A stretch of DNA of 64,000 nucleotides from Stratiolaelaps scimitus (taxonomy: Eukaryota > Arthropoda > Arachnida > Mesostigmata > Laelapidae): NCBI GenBank assembly GCA_019614645.1, contig JABWDB010000011.1:5691501-5755500 (forward strand). Direction: 5' to 3'. The position numbers were made by a program, and so were the translations under genes. Positions 34,290-46,509 of this stretch are shown piece after piece. The stretch's first letter is position 1; each line of letters begins with the position of its first letter. Below the pieces are notes generated by a model, which saw nothing but the letters and a program-made list of their open reading frames with translations, was not told the origin of the DNA and did no database searches.

Positions 34290-37100
34290 ATGCTTAATTA
34301 TATTCCAGCAGTCTCTATTTACTGTTGTCGTGAAAAACACGACTCGCAAATGTGTGTCTAAATTATTCAGGTGTAATCGCAGACACGGACAATTCAAGCC
34401 TCAAAAAAAAATTTCTATTTTTTTTTTGTTATTATATTTCAGTAATAGACAGCGAAATACCCATCGTTCGTAGACATCACAACTGTATAGCCTACTTCCA
34501 ATGCGTTCTGCTCAGCAATCGACAAGAATAATGTACTCACCAGCCATTGAATAGCGATTGTAAACGGTCGATCGCAAATTAACCCACTCCGAATTCATGC
34601 CGTTATTGAGAGGCGATCTGTCCAGCAGCAACAACAACAACAATAACGATAATGCACCTAATCACCTATCCGGGTGAACCCGTTTGATTAGCGCTGGCCA
34701 CGTGATGGCACCGTGCCTCTGCGTGGCGCTTCAAACGATCGACGACACCATCACGACGCGATTGATGACACACGGCGGCCGCGGCCACCGTCACCGTTTC
34801 TCCGAGACGAAATCGGCGAATTCATTTCGACGAACGTACCCAACCTGGTCCAAGCCACTCAGTAACGCACGTACAACACACGTGCGCCGATAACCTTCTC
34901 GTCCCCCCCATCTGTCCCGCAGCCGTAACGGTCTTGATCAAACTACTGGCCCGCTCCTGGTGCGTTCGAGCGCCGTTGCGCTTCTGCCGGCGCTGTCCGA
35001 CCTGTGTAGGCGGCGGTACGGAGACGGTGCGTCGACGATCCTGGCACGCGCGCACCTCTGCTACCTCTCGCGGACCCGTACAAACACCATCCCTCGATCG
35101 CTCGCTCGCTCGCTCTCCCCCTCGACGACGATGGCCTCATTCGCCGAGTCTCATCTGGCATTTTCGGTTTCAGATGAATGCCATCCTCGTCTGGTGAGGA
35201 TCGTCTGGTGACGATCCCGAGCCATCAGTGGTCCACCGATTCAGTGGCCGTCGATCGAACAACGGAACATCGTTTCACCGTTCGCCCGCTCGGTGACCCC
35301 CACCCCGCGCTATTCTAACATCGTCGCCACGAATTGGCACCGACAGGACGGTGGAGGGTGGATCTCTAGCTACCGGTCGCTGGATCAGCTACTGGCTGAC
35401 GCAGCTACATCATCGTCGTCCTCGTCCGGATCACCGACAACTAGCTCCTGCCCGGTAGGCAGGTCGGCAGAAGGCAGAAAGCAACACCTCATCAGTAGTG
35501 GCCGGCCACCGCCAGCCCATTGGGCGCGGCAGACGTCGGTCAGTAGTCCGACCCACGCGCCGATGCCGGCGAACCGGTTCAACTGGAGCGGTTAGATAGG
35601 TCTAATTGCGTCTAGACGAGACTCGGCACTAGGCAACGCGGCCAGGGCCAGTTGGGGATCGATGGGCTCGAGGGTAGATTGTTCCGAGTGGAGCGAGCCG
35701 GCGAACAGGATCATTATTTCAGGTGATGGCTGCTGCTGCCCTGCCGCCACCACCATTGCGGCGTGTGCTGTCGTCTGTCTACGTGGCGGCTTCGACGATT
35801 CCGTTCAGATGCCACCGTTCAGCCAACGAAGAATCGTATCCTACAGCCGATTGAACAGGGATGATCGCCGGCAGTAGCTAACTGACAGTAGTAGCTGTTG
35901 TTGTTGTTAGCGGCAGCTATGGCGGTTGTTCGTCGAGAGACGTCGTTGCATAGGTTACCGATCGTAACCATGTGGGCGTAAAGGATGCTACCAGGCTGAA
36001 TGGAGGGTGCAGTTCGCGGCGGTCGAGTTGCCGACAGGCGTACGCTGCTACGTGTGTGAACATCAGGTTCAGACGGGGGTTCTGAGGCCCTGACCTATGA
36101 TGCGCTATGGTTGATTCGATCGTGGCTGGCCGCTTGAGCGTTGTCATCGAACGTCGAGCACCGAAAAAGCCTGCTACGCCGGCCGAAGCGTTTGTGGCCA
36201 GGCGAGGAAGCACGTGGTCGCGTCTAGAAAACCCACCCCGGCTGTATTGTTCCTCGTCGCGGAGCGACGCGCCCGACGGAGACGCCGATGCTGTTGCTGC
36301 TGTGAGCAGAAACCGAGAGCCCGGATGACATCTGCCGCTCGATGTTCTCGGCGTCGACCTGAACACGGCGCTCGCAAGTCCGATCAGGTAGAATGACGGC
36401 TTAGCAGGGGGGTACATCCAGGTTCCGTATGGTGTCTAGTAGAGAAGCACGGTTCAGACAGACGAGGGAAGGCAGTACGGTACCCGCGAGCACAGCGGAG
36501 GAGCAGGCGGAGCCGGGAGCAAGTAATCAGTGGAGCGAAATGGTTGAACACATATTGTGCCCCCATCCCCTCGCGCCCGCGTTATAAGCGCGCGCGCGCG
36601 TTGCGCTCTCGTCGAAGCGGTACGTCTTGATACGTGCGACGTCCTGCTCTAGGCTTACGTCTGAGGCCACGACGTAAGCGAGAACAGCAAAACGCCACAA
36701 GCCGTTACAAGTTGTCGAAATGGTGTTGTCGTTGATGCTGTCACGACGCTCGCCTGTAATTGAATCCGTTGCGCTCCGGTCTGCGCGATGATCGAGGTTA
36801 TGCCGCGTCCAGCGTTTGTTAACCTGCCGCCAGATGGCTAAGTATGTTAGAAAATGAAGTGTTTGTTTTGAAGATGTTGGTGCACACCGGTGCGCTACCT
36901 CTTGAGCAGAACTTGGCCTCGGCCATGACTGAGTCAACTGTATTGCCTTCAGCTGATGGATTAATCGACATCGGGTTGCATCATATGATCCGTTGGTGGG
37001 GGGGGGGGGGGGGGGCTATTGTAACCACGAAGTGGAGTAGCGAATGAGTTTCGGAGGCGGTAACGACGATTCTGGTTGTTTCGAAGATCCCGAGCCAACT
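34290..37100. other. GC-rich stretch, possible 5' gene regions
   Basis: 34700-36600 is strongly GC- and CpG-rich, with small CAA, CTG and GTT runs and overlapping open frames on both strands. The plus frame at 35293-35595 (containing SLDQLLADAA and a Ser run) is the most coding-like, but it lacks a clear start or donor. A 16-base G run lies at about 36999-37014. Confidence 0.35.
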
Positions 37101-37110
37101 CGGCAAATTT

Positions 37111-37205
37111 ATATATATATATATATATATGCAATATATTATACACATGTATATATATATATATATATACGTACAATATACATAGACAGTATATATGCAT
37201 ATACA

Positions 37206-37233
<28 letters not shown>
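37111..37233. repeat. Cluster of (TA)n arrays
   Basis: Three TA arrays separated by short TACACATG and TACAGTATA-like spacers. Confidence 0.9.
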
Positions 37234-37236
<3 letters not shown>

Positions 37237-37344
37237 CTGGCAACGTATAATATGGATACAATAATAATGAATGAAAAGCTGAGCGTTAATTTAGACTGAA
37301 TAGAAAAGTGCGTAATTACTCATGCTTGTTTTCCGCTGGTGAAA

Positions 37345-37493
37345 GGCAAAGGCAAAGCTTTATTGGTTTATTAATATATTAAGTGCAATTTCACAATGCT
37401 TAAGTTGTCGTATATGTCGTCATCACGTAGCGGGACTCGGAATCCCGGCGGCCGCCGGCTTTATACAGCCAGAAACTTGGCCACCGTCCAACC
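37345..37493 (-). repeat. tRNA-derived SINE, family 1, minus strand
   Basis: On the minus strand the head reads TTTCTGGCTGTATAAAGCC, followed by a degraded B-box (GGGATTCCGAGTCCC), then ACATATACGACAACTTAAGC and a tail with AATAAACCAATAAAGCTTTG. The order matches the copy at 13288-13414. Confidence 0.7.
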
Positions 37494-37572
37494 ACCACTG
37501 CACTCAATATTTGCAGCACTTCCTTTGAAAGCTCGGAATTGCGAATGCGCATTATTATTATTATTATTATTA

Positions 37573-37938
37573 TTATCCATATAGGTGTTTTTTCCAGCCG
37601 GCGCCAAGCTCAGGATTTCTCGGAAATCCAATTCTCTGGCAATTCACTGTTCTACATATGTTATGCCTTAGCCTCCGAACGCTCAATTGTCCGCCGTCCG
37701 CGCTGTCGTCAAGGGCAACCAGCTGGTGAGGGTTCTTGCCAGTCGGGGGTAGTTCGCCGGCCAATTGTCCGTCCAGCAGGACAGCCACAAAATTGGGGGT
37801 AATATTCTCGTCTAAGTGTCGTAACTGTTCAAGGGCATCGGCGTCCGAAACTCGGATATTCCACCCTGCCTGCTGGCGACATGTGAACTTCGCCGGTTGA
37901 TCGCGTGTCTGTCGCAAGCGCAGGGCCCCCCAAGAGTG
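37573..37938 (-). CDS. Candidate exon or ORF, unknown soluble product
   Basis: A minus-strand frame of about 122 codons runs from just after a TAA to a TAA beside the ATT array at 37550-37577. The composition is convincingly protein-like: WNIRVSDADALEQLRHLDEN, then TPNFVAVLLDGQLAGELPP and LVALDDSADGGQLSVRRLR. No ATG is present near its start, so it would need an upstream exon, or it may be a transposon remnant; CGCCAGCAG|GCAGGG is a possible acceptor. It lies right beside a SINE copy, which favours a repeat-rich, possibly decaying, context. The family is not recognised. Confidence 0.3.
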   Translation of the reverse strand, partial: HSWGALRLRQTRDQPAKFTCRQQAGWNIRVSDADALEQLRHLDENITPNFVAVLLDGQLAGELPPTGKNPHQLVALDDSADGGQLSVRRLRHNICRTVNCQRIGFPRNPELGAGWKKHLYG

Positions 37939-38534
37939 GTCGGGTTAAGGCTGAGACATTTTGTTCGCTTCGACAGGGACGTTTGTCCGTGGGAGAAAAT
38001 CGTCAACTATTTTTTATTCTAACCTGGCGTTCCAGTCAGACTGTGATTGCCTGAAACCGCGTGTGTGAGCTCGGATCTATCACGGGGTAGATGTTCGTTA
38101 TTTACTTGAATGGGCCGGCTGGAGCCAAATCGTGCACCCTTTCAGAAACTTCTCAAAATAGCAAGCGAGTGATTACTACCCTATCTGATCGATCGTGGCA
38201 GACAGTTACGGAACTAGATATTATATATTTTTGCCAAAACGGAAAAACAAATCTCGAGCATGCTAATTCAGGATGCTTCCAACGAATTGTCGCTAATTAG
38301 CGGGATGGAAATGGCGCTTAAACGATGTTGATGTTCATCATAATAATTTGACTTGCCACTCTGTAGAAGTACCGGCAGAAACCTCACTGAAGATCAAAGG
38401 TTGTCGTTTCGAAAACACACTTGTTGCTGGACGTGCACCACGCTACAAGAGCTTCGTAGAGCCCAAGCACTCTAGTTGCCTTCACACGATCTTTCCGACA
38501 GCAAAAATGTACCTCGAATGTATTTCGCGCTACT

Positions 38535-38803
38535 TTAGCGTCGAATAGCCGAAACCTCGCACCATCTACTCCTCAGTAACAGGCAGTACTGCCTGCGGCG
38601 GGTGAGGTTGGGACCAACTTCAAATATATCATAGCACTGGCGCAAGGAAGTGCACTGATAGGTGCGCCGAAACCCAGCGTGAATTTTTTCAACTTTTTTC
38701 TTCTCTAGATAGAAGAAGACCTTAACATCTACCCATATAAGTGTATTGTTGACGTCCAGCACCGGTTTACTGTGCGGCTCCCCACGATACAACCGAGCCA
38801 GCT
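38535..38803 (-). CDS. Candidate exon, unknown product
   Basis: A minus-strand frame opens after a TAA, near an acceptor-like CACTAAAG|CTG, and runs about 88 codons. Stretches such as PVLDVNNTLIWVDVKVFFYL and KIHAGFRRTYQCTSLRQCYD look like folded protein. There is no usable ATG. It could be one exon of a spliced gene or part of a transposon protein. I do not recognise it. Confidence 0.25.
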
Positions 38804-38809
38804 TTAGTG

Positions 38810-41290
38810 TTTACGTTCGGAGAGACTGCGAATCAATGGATGATTGTGTATGTGAAAGAAATACTCTACGAACGATTTACAGAAGGGCTATACATTGAAA
38901 TACGCCGAAACAGAAGAATAGTAGTATGTTTAATATATTTATAAAAGAAAAGCGTTAAACAAAATTCACATGAGCTAAAGTTACACACTTCTAGGCGCTT
39001 AAATGAGCGACTAGCTAATTGCTTCGAAAATTTTATCCTCGACTGATGTTTCCGCTAGACAGCAAACTCTGAACTGCGGGCGATATTTTTCGTTATGTTG
39101 AAAGTCAGCGTATCATGTGTACCACGGAGAAAAATCTAAGACGTGTGCACGTGTGCCTCGTTAAAAAGACATGTTTCAAAATTATCAGTCAGGAACAGGT
39201 CTTGTCCTATAGTTAGATTAAAAAATATTGGACTAAATAAAAATTTGCAAAATACCGCAAAAAGTATTATCCTTGTCATGTATCTATATATATATATATA
39301 TATATATCGTGTTAATTGCGAGATATCATGCTTCCACGGCTGTATTTCTTAGGCGCCAATCATTTCTGCCTATCTATTCGATATATCTCCTCGATCCCTC
39401 TCTCTGTGCCAGTGCTCCTTGTATTACGGTTCCCACGGACACACTTCACTGACTCCGGCGTTGAGTAGGCCAACTTGTGGCCTATTAGTCCCTGCGAACC
39501 GCTAACATGTCCGTAGGCCTCCATTGTCTTTAATCGAAACACAACGCCACTTAAGGCCTTCAAGCACTACCGGCATAGCTACTCATGAAAGGTTATCAGC
39601 TCGACGCGCTTCTTATATTTCATAAGCCGTACGGGGATCTCTGGCCAACGAAATTGTCTGGGAGCGTTTTCTCGGTTAGAGTATCCTTTCGACGACGACC
39701 TCACGTGTTCACAACGAATGTGAGTGCTGTCCCTCGGTCGGACATCCTCAGGTAATAATAACAACGATTTTCGACAGCGGATGATTGATGGGTACACTCA
39801 TTTGTGTCGAAGAAGTGAGAATATCATGAACGAGTACAGGATGATATAGTACTTATTCAGAGTTGCACGTCAACTATAATTGATGAGAGTTGAATTCGAT
39901 CTAGAAAGCTGGATTGAACGTTATTCGCGGGCTACACAAACTTTTGCCATTGCATTTGACTGGAAGATCGTAAGAAGGTCGTATCGGAGCCGCACGATAC
40001 CCCGTACATCTTTGGCCTCTGCTGATTTCTACCACGTTCCCAGCTAGATATAACTATGAGATACAAAGAGATTAAGATTCTCGAGCGAAACAAGCTTGTT
40101 CGACGATATCCCATTACAATGCGCTGGGGTGATTAAATGTTATGCACTTCAAATTGCCTTCGCGCCTCCTGGCCGAGTGAAAGTGTCTGATAGGTGAAAC
40201 AGGGCATCAATCGAGGAACTCCGAGCAGACTTTCATTCTGGGTGTTACCACTGCATCCTAGTGTCGTTCCTGGCGGCGCGGCCGGCGTAGCTTCATCGAG
40301 ATTTTTCCCTCGTCTCCTTTCGAATGGAAAACCGGTTCAGGTGCTCGTATCGCGTTGGTGAGCGGTTATCTTTCTTCGTTCTCTTGCTTGCTCGCTCGCT
40401 CTCTCTGTCTCTCTTCAAGAACGGAGAGATATGCTCGTCTGATAGCTTCGGATACGGCACATGAGCTATCCAGTGTACTCGTCGTTCAGCGGTTCTCAAC
40501 GAAATCAGCGGAGGACTCCGACTGCATAAGAAATGCCCAATGAAAAGGTAAAAACGGGAAGGTGACTGAACTCCCCAGGTGCGGAGCAGCTTCGGGTACC
40601 CGATTGGCGGTTGCGCGCACCGAAGACAAGTGAAGGGCGGCACCTAATTTTATGACCACTTAGAACTGAGGTTTGCCGTTGGGCGTTGTTCTTTGAATAG
40701 CAGTTTTTGCGATAGGTAAAAGTATATGCCGTGGTGTCCCACGGGATTGAAGTATTGCAGTGTTCTGCTGGCCGCTTACGTGCTTAAATCTCACCCACTT
40801 GTTGGAGCTTGCGCAAACAGCTTTCTAATGAATGTGTGTACAAACGTTTGTATCCAAGTGTGTGCGTGAACACTTATTGGACGTCATGGCAGACATCTTT
40901 GTCATATTATTATATGTATAGGATTCTGGTAAAATCATCACCATTTTCTTATGAAACATCCCCTCCTATGGAGGGCGTAGTGAAAACATATTTCGAAGTG
41001 ATGTCCTCAAAGTACAAGACCTATTTAGCTATTTTGCGGGCCGTACACATTGTGTGTACTATGCAATGGGACGAACCGCCAAGCTAGCCAAAACACATTT
41101 GCTATGATGAGTGTCCTGCCACACACAGCTCATTATTCTACAGAACCCGTTCGTGCTTCAATTGAAGATCAACACAGAATTTGTTTTTCGCGGCTGCCTT
41201 CATTCGTTTCGCCTGAGTCTTCACTCCGCGTTAGGAACACTTTGGTCAACATTTTTCATAGATGATCCTCCGCTGCCTTCGTCCATTGTA
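38810..41290. other. Stretch without a supported gene
   Basis: It contains a (TA)n array at 39283-39308 and CTCTCT-rich sequence at 40383-40412. Minus frames at 39360-39563 and 39579-39797 and the plus frame at 40809-41087 are short and unsupported by splice signals. Confidence 0.4.
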
Positions 41291-41299
41291 TAGCAGGAC

Positions 41300-41442
41300 G
41301 GTAAAGGCGAAGCTTTATTGGTTTACTAAAAGGAAGTGCAATTTTACAAAGCTTAAGTTCTCTCATATGTCATCACCGAGTGGGAGTCGAACCTGCAGCC
41401 TCTGGATGTTTACAGCGAGAGGCTCAGGCAGTCCAAGCCACC
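41300..41442 (-). repeat. tRNA-derived SINE, family 1, minus strand
   Basis: Read on the minus strand: GGCTTGGACTGCCTGAGCC, a stem-loop with TGTAAACA, an intact B-box (GGTTCGACTCC), ACATATGAGAGAACTTAAGC and a tail AAACCAATAAAGCTTCGCC. This is a good full-length copy and defines the family together with 13288-13414. Confidence 0.75.
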
Positions 41443-41609
41443 GCGCTGAAAGCGCCTCCTCGCGGGTACCATTGCTGTGTAGCAGTAATTTTACTCCAAG
41501 TCCTCCCCCCCGCCCCCTTCAATTCTTTATCCTCGAAGGAATAATTAACTCTCCAGTCTACTTGCTAACATCGTACGTCGCCCAATACATTGCGTCTAAA
41601 AAGCGCTAG

Positions 41610-42790
41610 GGGAACGCTTGACACCAGCCACCGTAACGGCCAGTACCTGCCATCGGCTATCTCGCTTACCTCATCGTTTGCATGAACACCCACACACAGG
41701 CATACACCTCGAGACGAACCTCACCCACCACGTGCATTTTTGAATTCACCCCAATATCGTCAGCGTCTAGTGGTTCGTAGCTCTCCTCATCTGTCCTTCA
41801 GCATGTGACTCCGTCCGCTTCATTTGGTTCCACTTCATAAGCTATGATACATCTGCAGGCTAAGATTTGTTGGCGACGTACGTATCTGCTCCACCGTTGC
41901 TGAACATCGACCACAGCCCAGCAGAAGTATGAATATGTCGTTCAGCCGCGAGCTGGGCCAGCACCCGGTGCCAGCACGTCGCTCCGCCGTCGCGCTACGC
42001 CTGCCGGAAACGGACCACGTGCCTAAGTGACACTGGCTGACTAACGCCAGCGGCTGACGAGTCCTCGACCGGTGTGCCGTTCTGGATCGCTCCCGCCTGC
42101 TGTTACTGTTCCAGTCCAAAAAGCCGAACCTCAGCCGCCGAAACTTCAACCCGCGCGCGGGCGGGCGGGCGGTCCGTCAGGCAGCTCCAGGTCCACACAG
42201 CCGACGGTGCCACCTTGTTTCCGGTCTCACCAGCGGTATTCGGTGAGACGTCATGCCACCGAATAGTAGAGCACTCGGGGGTCACGCATCCAGACGACTC
42301 GAAGCCGATATGCTCGCTCGTCAAAATGATGCACATACGGCAGGATCAACGTAAAAGGTACCGAAGCGGCAGGCCACCGTGTCCATGGTCCGGCGTACCG
42401 CTGGAGGTCATGCAGGTGAAACAGGGACACTAGATGCCTGAATTTGCTAGACCGGACGTGCACCCGCGCGGGGGGAAGGGGCTGGAGGAATAAGATCCAT
42501 GTGGTTACTCTAAATTCTCTGTTTAATTCGTAAAAACGAATAGCGAATTACGGATGAGTATAGGCCGAATAAGCCTTTTGATACATACATACCTTAGAGG
42601 GCTCGTGAATTAGTTGTGACATGATCGAAATTCGGGACGACACGTTCAAGGTCTCCTCTGGTGAAATAAGGTCGAAGGTAGCCATCTGTTGTCTGATAAA
42701 GCACAATTGTGCGATTCAGGATTTTCCAAACAAATTTCGAATATTTCCCGTAGAATATAGTTCGCCGCGTATGATATAGTTAGCCATGCA
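41610..42790. other. Stretch with weak frames
   Basis: The minus strand has a good donor, GCTG|GTGAGA, near 42230 with open frames upstream of it (42251-42463 and 42103-42336), but no single frame gives both a convincing acceptor and peptide. Overlapping plus frames exist. Confidence 0.3.
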
Positions 42791-42793
42791 TAT

Positions 42794-42857
42794 GTGACAC
42801 CGCCAATATCATGTCAACACATATATATATGTGTTGACAGTATATTGGCGGTGTCAC
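42794..42857. repeat. 64-bp inverted repeat (hairpin)
   Basis: GTGACACCGCCAATAT and ATATTGGCGGTGTCAC at the two ends, with GTCAACACATATAT and its complement inside, make arms of about 30 bp with a small bulge and almost no loop. It may be a minimal palindromic element or the joined ends of a transposon. Confidence 0.85.
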
Positions 42858-42869
42858 ACGGTGTCGACG

Positions 42870-43385
42870 TATCAATGATAGCAAATCAATACATCCAGTT
42901 CTATGCAGCTCCATATTATTCTATATTCTGTATGAGTAGCCGGTAAGCCACAACTCGAATAGTGGCCATTCAAGGGCCGCACATCCTATCAACCTGCGTC
43001 TCATCGTTTCAAGGTCTGTTTCTACGCCACTCGCGACCTAGGTCTTCACACCGACTCATCAAAAGGCAGCGACGCCGTTACTCCACCAGGTTGTTATTGT
43101 TGCGTTTCTTTAGTATGTGAATGGCCACCCGAACATCGGCGGTTCCCAGGGTTGCTCCCGACCCGAGATTAAAACAGATTCGCGCTGAACCGCGCAAGGG
43201 TCGCATATAAGCGATCTCCAGATGATTCGACTGGTCGCTCGTACAAACGGCTCCATTCTCTACTGACATTAGTATCATTACTGTTACTACCTTTAACTGC
43301 TATGTCTTCCACTGCTCCTGTTGCGGACAAGGTATGAGCTGGGCGGCTAAAAGTCATCGCCCATATACTCTGGTGTTCCGTGCCA
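42870..43385. other. Non-coding stretch
   Basis: No supported gene was seen; it leads into the long (TA)n array. Confidence 0.4.
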
Positions 43386-43389
43386 GGTT

Positions 43390-43399
43390 CATATATATG

Positions 43400-43467
<68 letters not shown>
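43390..43467. repeat. (TA)n array
   Basis: About 75 bp of TA dinucleotides with TATATG and TACA interruptions at the left end. Confidence 0.95.
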
Positions 43468-43468
<1 letters not shown>

Positions 43469-43499
43469 GTAGCATCGAGGACAATAAGATGGACTAGCC

Positions 43500-45120
43500 G
43501 CACAAGGCGTGCACCCAGCATGCACCCGGCAGGGCAGCCGGGCAATTCATCTCGCCCATTTCGAGTATACACGTCTCTCGTTTCTCTCTGCAGTCCTCTG
43601 CCTTACACCACCGGTCTCGCCCGGCCGCGCTCCGTTCGAGTTTCTCAGGCCCCTCTGGGCATACACCTTCTTCCCAGGGCGTCGTCTTCGTTGTCGTCGT
43701 AGTCATCTTCTTTTTCGTTCTATCCTCTCCTCCTTCGAACTCGCGGCTGCGTCTCAGCGTAAAAAACACCCCCCCCGCCCCCTGCCCCCTCCGCCCCCCA
43801 ACCCCCCAAAACCCCTACACCATTCTTACACATTGCTTATTACACACGTTCATTCTCGCTCTCTCTCGACGGGCGGCCCAGCGATCGCGCAACTGCCGCG
43901 CTCGCTAACTCACGCTTCTAGCGGCGGTGGCGAAACTCACGAACGAACGAACCCGTTAGTCAAGCGGCGAAACCGCCTCTACCAGCGCTGGCAGCCTGGC
44001 CGGCATCAACAACGATTGAGAGCTGCCCGAACCGAAGGGTGGCTGGAGCCTTGCGATTACTCACGAAATCGGAGCTGTCGATCGCTACGAGCGGCGCAGC
44101 AGCAGCAACAGCAACGTTCACCACTGATCAGTCACTGGCCGCCAGCGCTGGTCTTCGTGTCGAACGTTCACCGTTATTGGTGGAGCGCCAACGAGCAGCC
44201 TCGGCGATCAACGCAGCAAGACTAGCACAGCCAGTGCTGGGAGGCCAGCACAGCGCGCTGTATCGTAGTGTACGATGGAGTATGCCACGATACTTGTCTC
44301 GCCCGTTCCGTGCTACTCTCGCCGATGGCACTCGCGATTTTGTCGACGGCGGCTGCGACCGCGACTTCGGCGGTGCAGGCTTCGGCGGCTCGCAGTGTTC
44401 TCGCACGCGGCTTCAACGAGCTCCGACGAGGGCGAAGACAATCTCCCGAGGAGCCGGTCCAGACAGGCGGTTAGAGAGAGCTAGAGAAAGAGAGAAAGAG
44501 AGAGCTCCCTTAGCGCTCCCCGCCACTAGCATAAGTATGCCATCGAGATGGCATCGTGGCGTGGTGGAGGACAGCGCGACCAGGATCTTCTTGGGCGCAA
44601 CCTGTTATGGAGGGCCTCAATGAACGAGGCGAAGCTAAGCCACATCTATAGAGATATACCAGGATAACCAGGGTGTGTGCGCGATAACCCTTTTTTGTCG
44701 AGGCTGCTCAAAGGCGGCGAACTCGAGCCTGCGTGAGGTCCAACGAAACAGACGCTCGGTGCTTCGCCTGCCGATCTAGCGGCGGCGGCGGCGGCTGCAG
44801 TTCTGAGCAGCGCTTCTGAGACACTGAATGAACGAATGTAAGCGAAGAGTTCACCCGTACGCTCATCGAGAAATCGCTCTGAGAGAAACGAATCTTGGAC
44901 CCGTCGCCACTGCCCGTCGTCGTGGTGTCGTCGCCGCCGCCGCCGCCGCCACCCGTTGTCGGAGCGGCGGCCGCGCTGGTGGTGGTAGCGAGATGCTTGG
45001 CGCCCGTACTTGGCCGTTCGTTCTGGCTTCTCCCTTCGAAGAAGGCGAGTTGCTGAAATCCCACGACGTTCCCAAGATCAAGAACTAGCAGGAGACCAAC
45101 GATGAGAATGAGAAGGTGCT
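43500..45120. promoter_or_regulatory. GC- and CpG-rich island
   Basis: CpG-rich with C-runs (43768-43810), GCAGCAGCA runs near 44095 and GCCGCC runs at 44930-44955. Long frames are open on both strands. On the minus strand a frame from about 45107 down to 44708 starts with a Leu/Ile/Val run (LLILIVGLLLVLDLG) like a signal peptide, but it has no ATG: a TAG precedes it. The island may mark a promoter; the direction is unknown. Confidence 0.25.
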
Positions 45121-45460
45121 ATGTTCCCCTGGTGTTCTAGCCGCGCACAGAGTTCTGTGCGGGGAACCCTCCCGAAGGGTGGGCTACGCAGTGGACGGCC
45201 AGCCGTGTGTGACCAAGCACCCTGCGACGCGCGCCTGGAAGATGTCGGACTTACGGTTGCCTGCGAGAGGCAAAGAGTGATCCTTGGGCCTGAGAACGCC
45301 TATCCCCACCTCGGTCACTAGTCAGTCGCAGCAACGATTGGTTGACCGTGCACGAGTACCGTTATGACGCTTCACGTATACGTGAGGGCATTAGTGATGA
45401 GGGATGAAGCATGCACTTGCTCAACGGCTAACACATCTTGTATAAAACAGTACATATCCT

Positions 45461-45660
45461 ACAGTACAGTCCTTGTCCATACAGTACAGTCCTTGTCCAT
45501 ACAGTACAGTCCTTGTCCATACAGTACAGTCCTTGTCCATACAGTACAGTCCTTGTCCATACAGTACAGTCCTTGTCCATGCAGTACAGTCCTTGTCCAT
45601 ACAGTACAGTCCTTGTCCATACACTACAGTCCTTGTCCATACACTACAGTCCTTGTCCGC
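45461..45660. repeat. 20-bp minisatellite, ten copies
   Basis: Unit ACAGTACAGTCCTTGTCCAT is repeated ten times in exact register with only three substitutions (one GCAGT, two ACACT) and a changed last two bases. Because 20 is not a multiple of three, the array stays open in most frames and creates false 60-residue-plus ORFs. Confidence 0.95.
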
Positions 45661-45664
45661 GATC

Positions 45665-46505
45665 AGCGAGCGTCGTCAGCGAACACCCATCAGCTATTTG
45701 GTTCGTCACATCAGTATCGTGTCATCAGCGTGAAGTATACCGCGCCGAACGGGTCATTTGCCGACAATGTCTGCTCGGGAGCGAATAAGGACGACTTCGG
45801 CGTGCAATATGTCAGCCAGGCAAATCATCCGCATGACGCGACGCCCTCTCTTCGACATGCGCGATGTTGTTAGAAGGGTAAACCATCTCCCTGTGCTTAA
45901 CCCGCAGTCGATCCGTTCGTCCAGCCATCGGCTATAATATGTACTGTATGTGACCGGGGCGCACATCGACTCTAAAAATCGCACAGGTGGTGATCTCGTC
46001 GTCGCGGGACCTCCGCCTGCAGTGTCTGCCTGCCTAACTCGCTCGCTCGCTGCTTGATCGAGGATGAGAGGAAAAAAACACCGAAGATGCGAATGATGAC
46101 AATGCGAATCGGCGCTGGATTGTTGTCGATTCCATGTGTCAATACGATGCTATTGGCCGTAGAGCGATAGCGGCTGGTTGGCTGGCAGGCTGGCAGTGAC
46201 GCTCGGCATCTCGGATGCGCGGACTGCGAACGCTTGGCAATGCCTATGGTGGAGCACTCTGCAGATGAGGAGCAGATGAGCGCCAAGGGGCGTCGAAACG
46301 GAACGCTGAACGAAACCCATGTGTATAGTATGGAGAGATGGCTGGTCCCCTATCGCTGGCGAGCGGCTAGCGAGTTTCGGGCATTAGGGTAGCGACGGCG
46401 CAGAGCGACCATGGACGACCTGCTTCTTCTTGGACCCCGATATTATGGCGTATAGGTTGGTAGCATTGGACGGCTGGACCGTTAGCCCGTCGAGCCGAAG
46501 GGTGG
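45665..46505. other. Non-coding stretch downstream of gene C
   Basis: No supported exon. No AATAAA for gene C was seen on the minus strand in this interval, so its polyadenylation site is not identified. Confidence 0.35.
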
Positions 46506-46509
46506 AGAA

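Noticed and set aside
44708..45107. Minus-strand signal-peptide-like frame in the GC-rich island
   Set aside because: No ATG: a TAG precedes the hydrophobic run, and the only nearby AG has no pyrimidine tract.
45461..45660. CRISPR-like regular array
   Set aside because: Units are contiguous without spacers and the DNA is eukaryotic; it is a minisatellite.
45364..45873. 169-codon plus frame and matching minus frames
   Set aside because: They are created by the 20-bp minisatellite, whose 60-bp super-period stays open in most frames.
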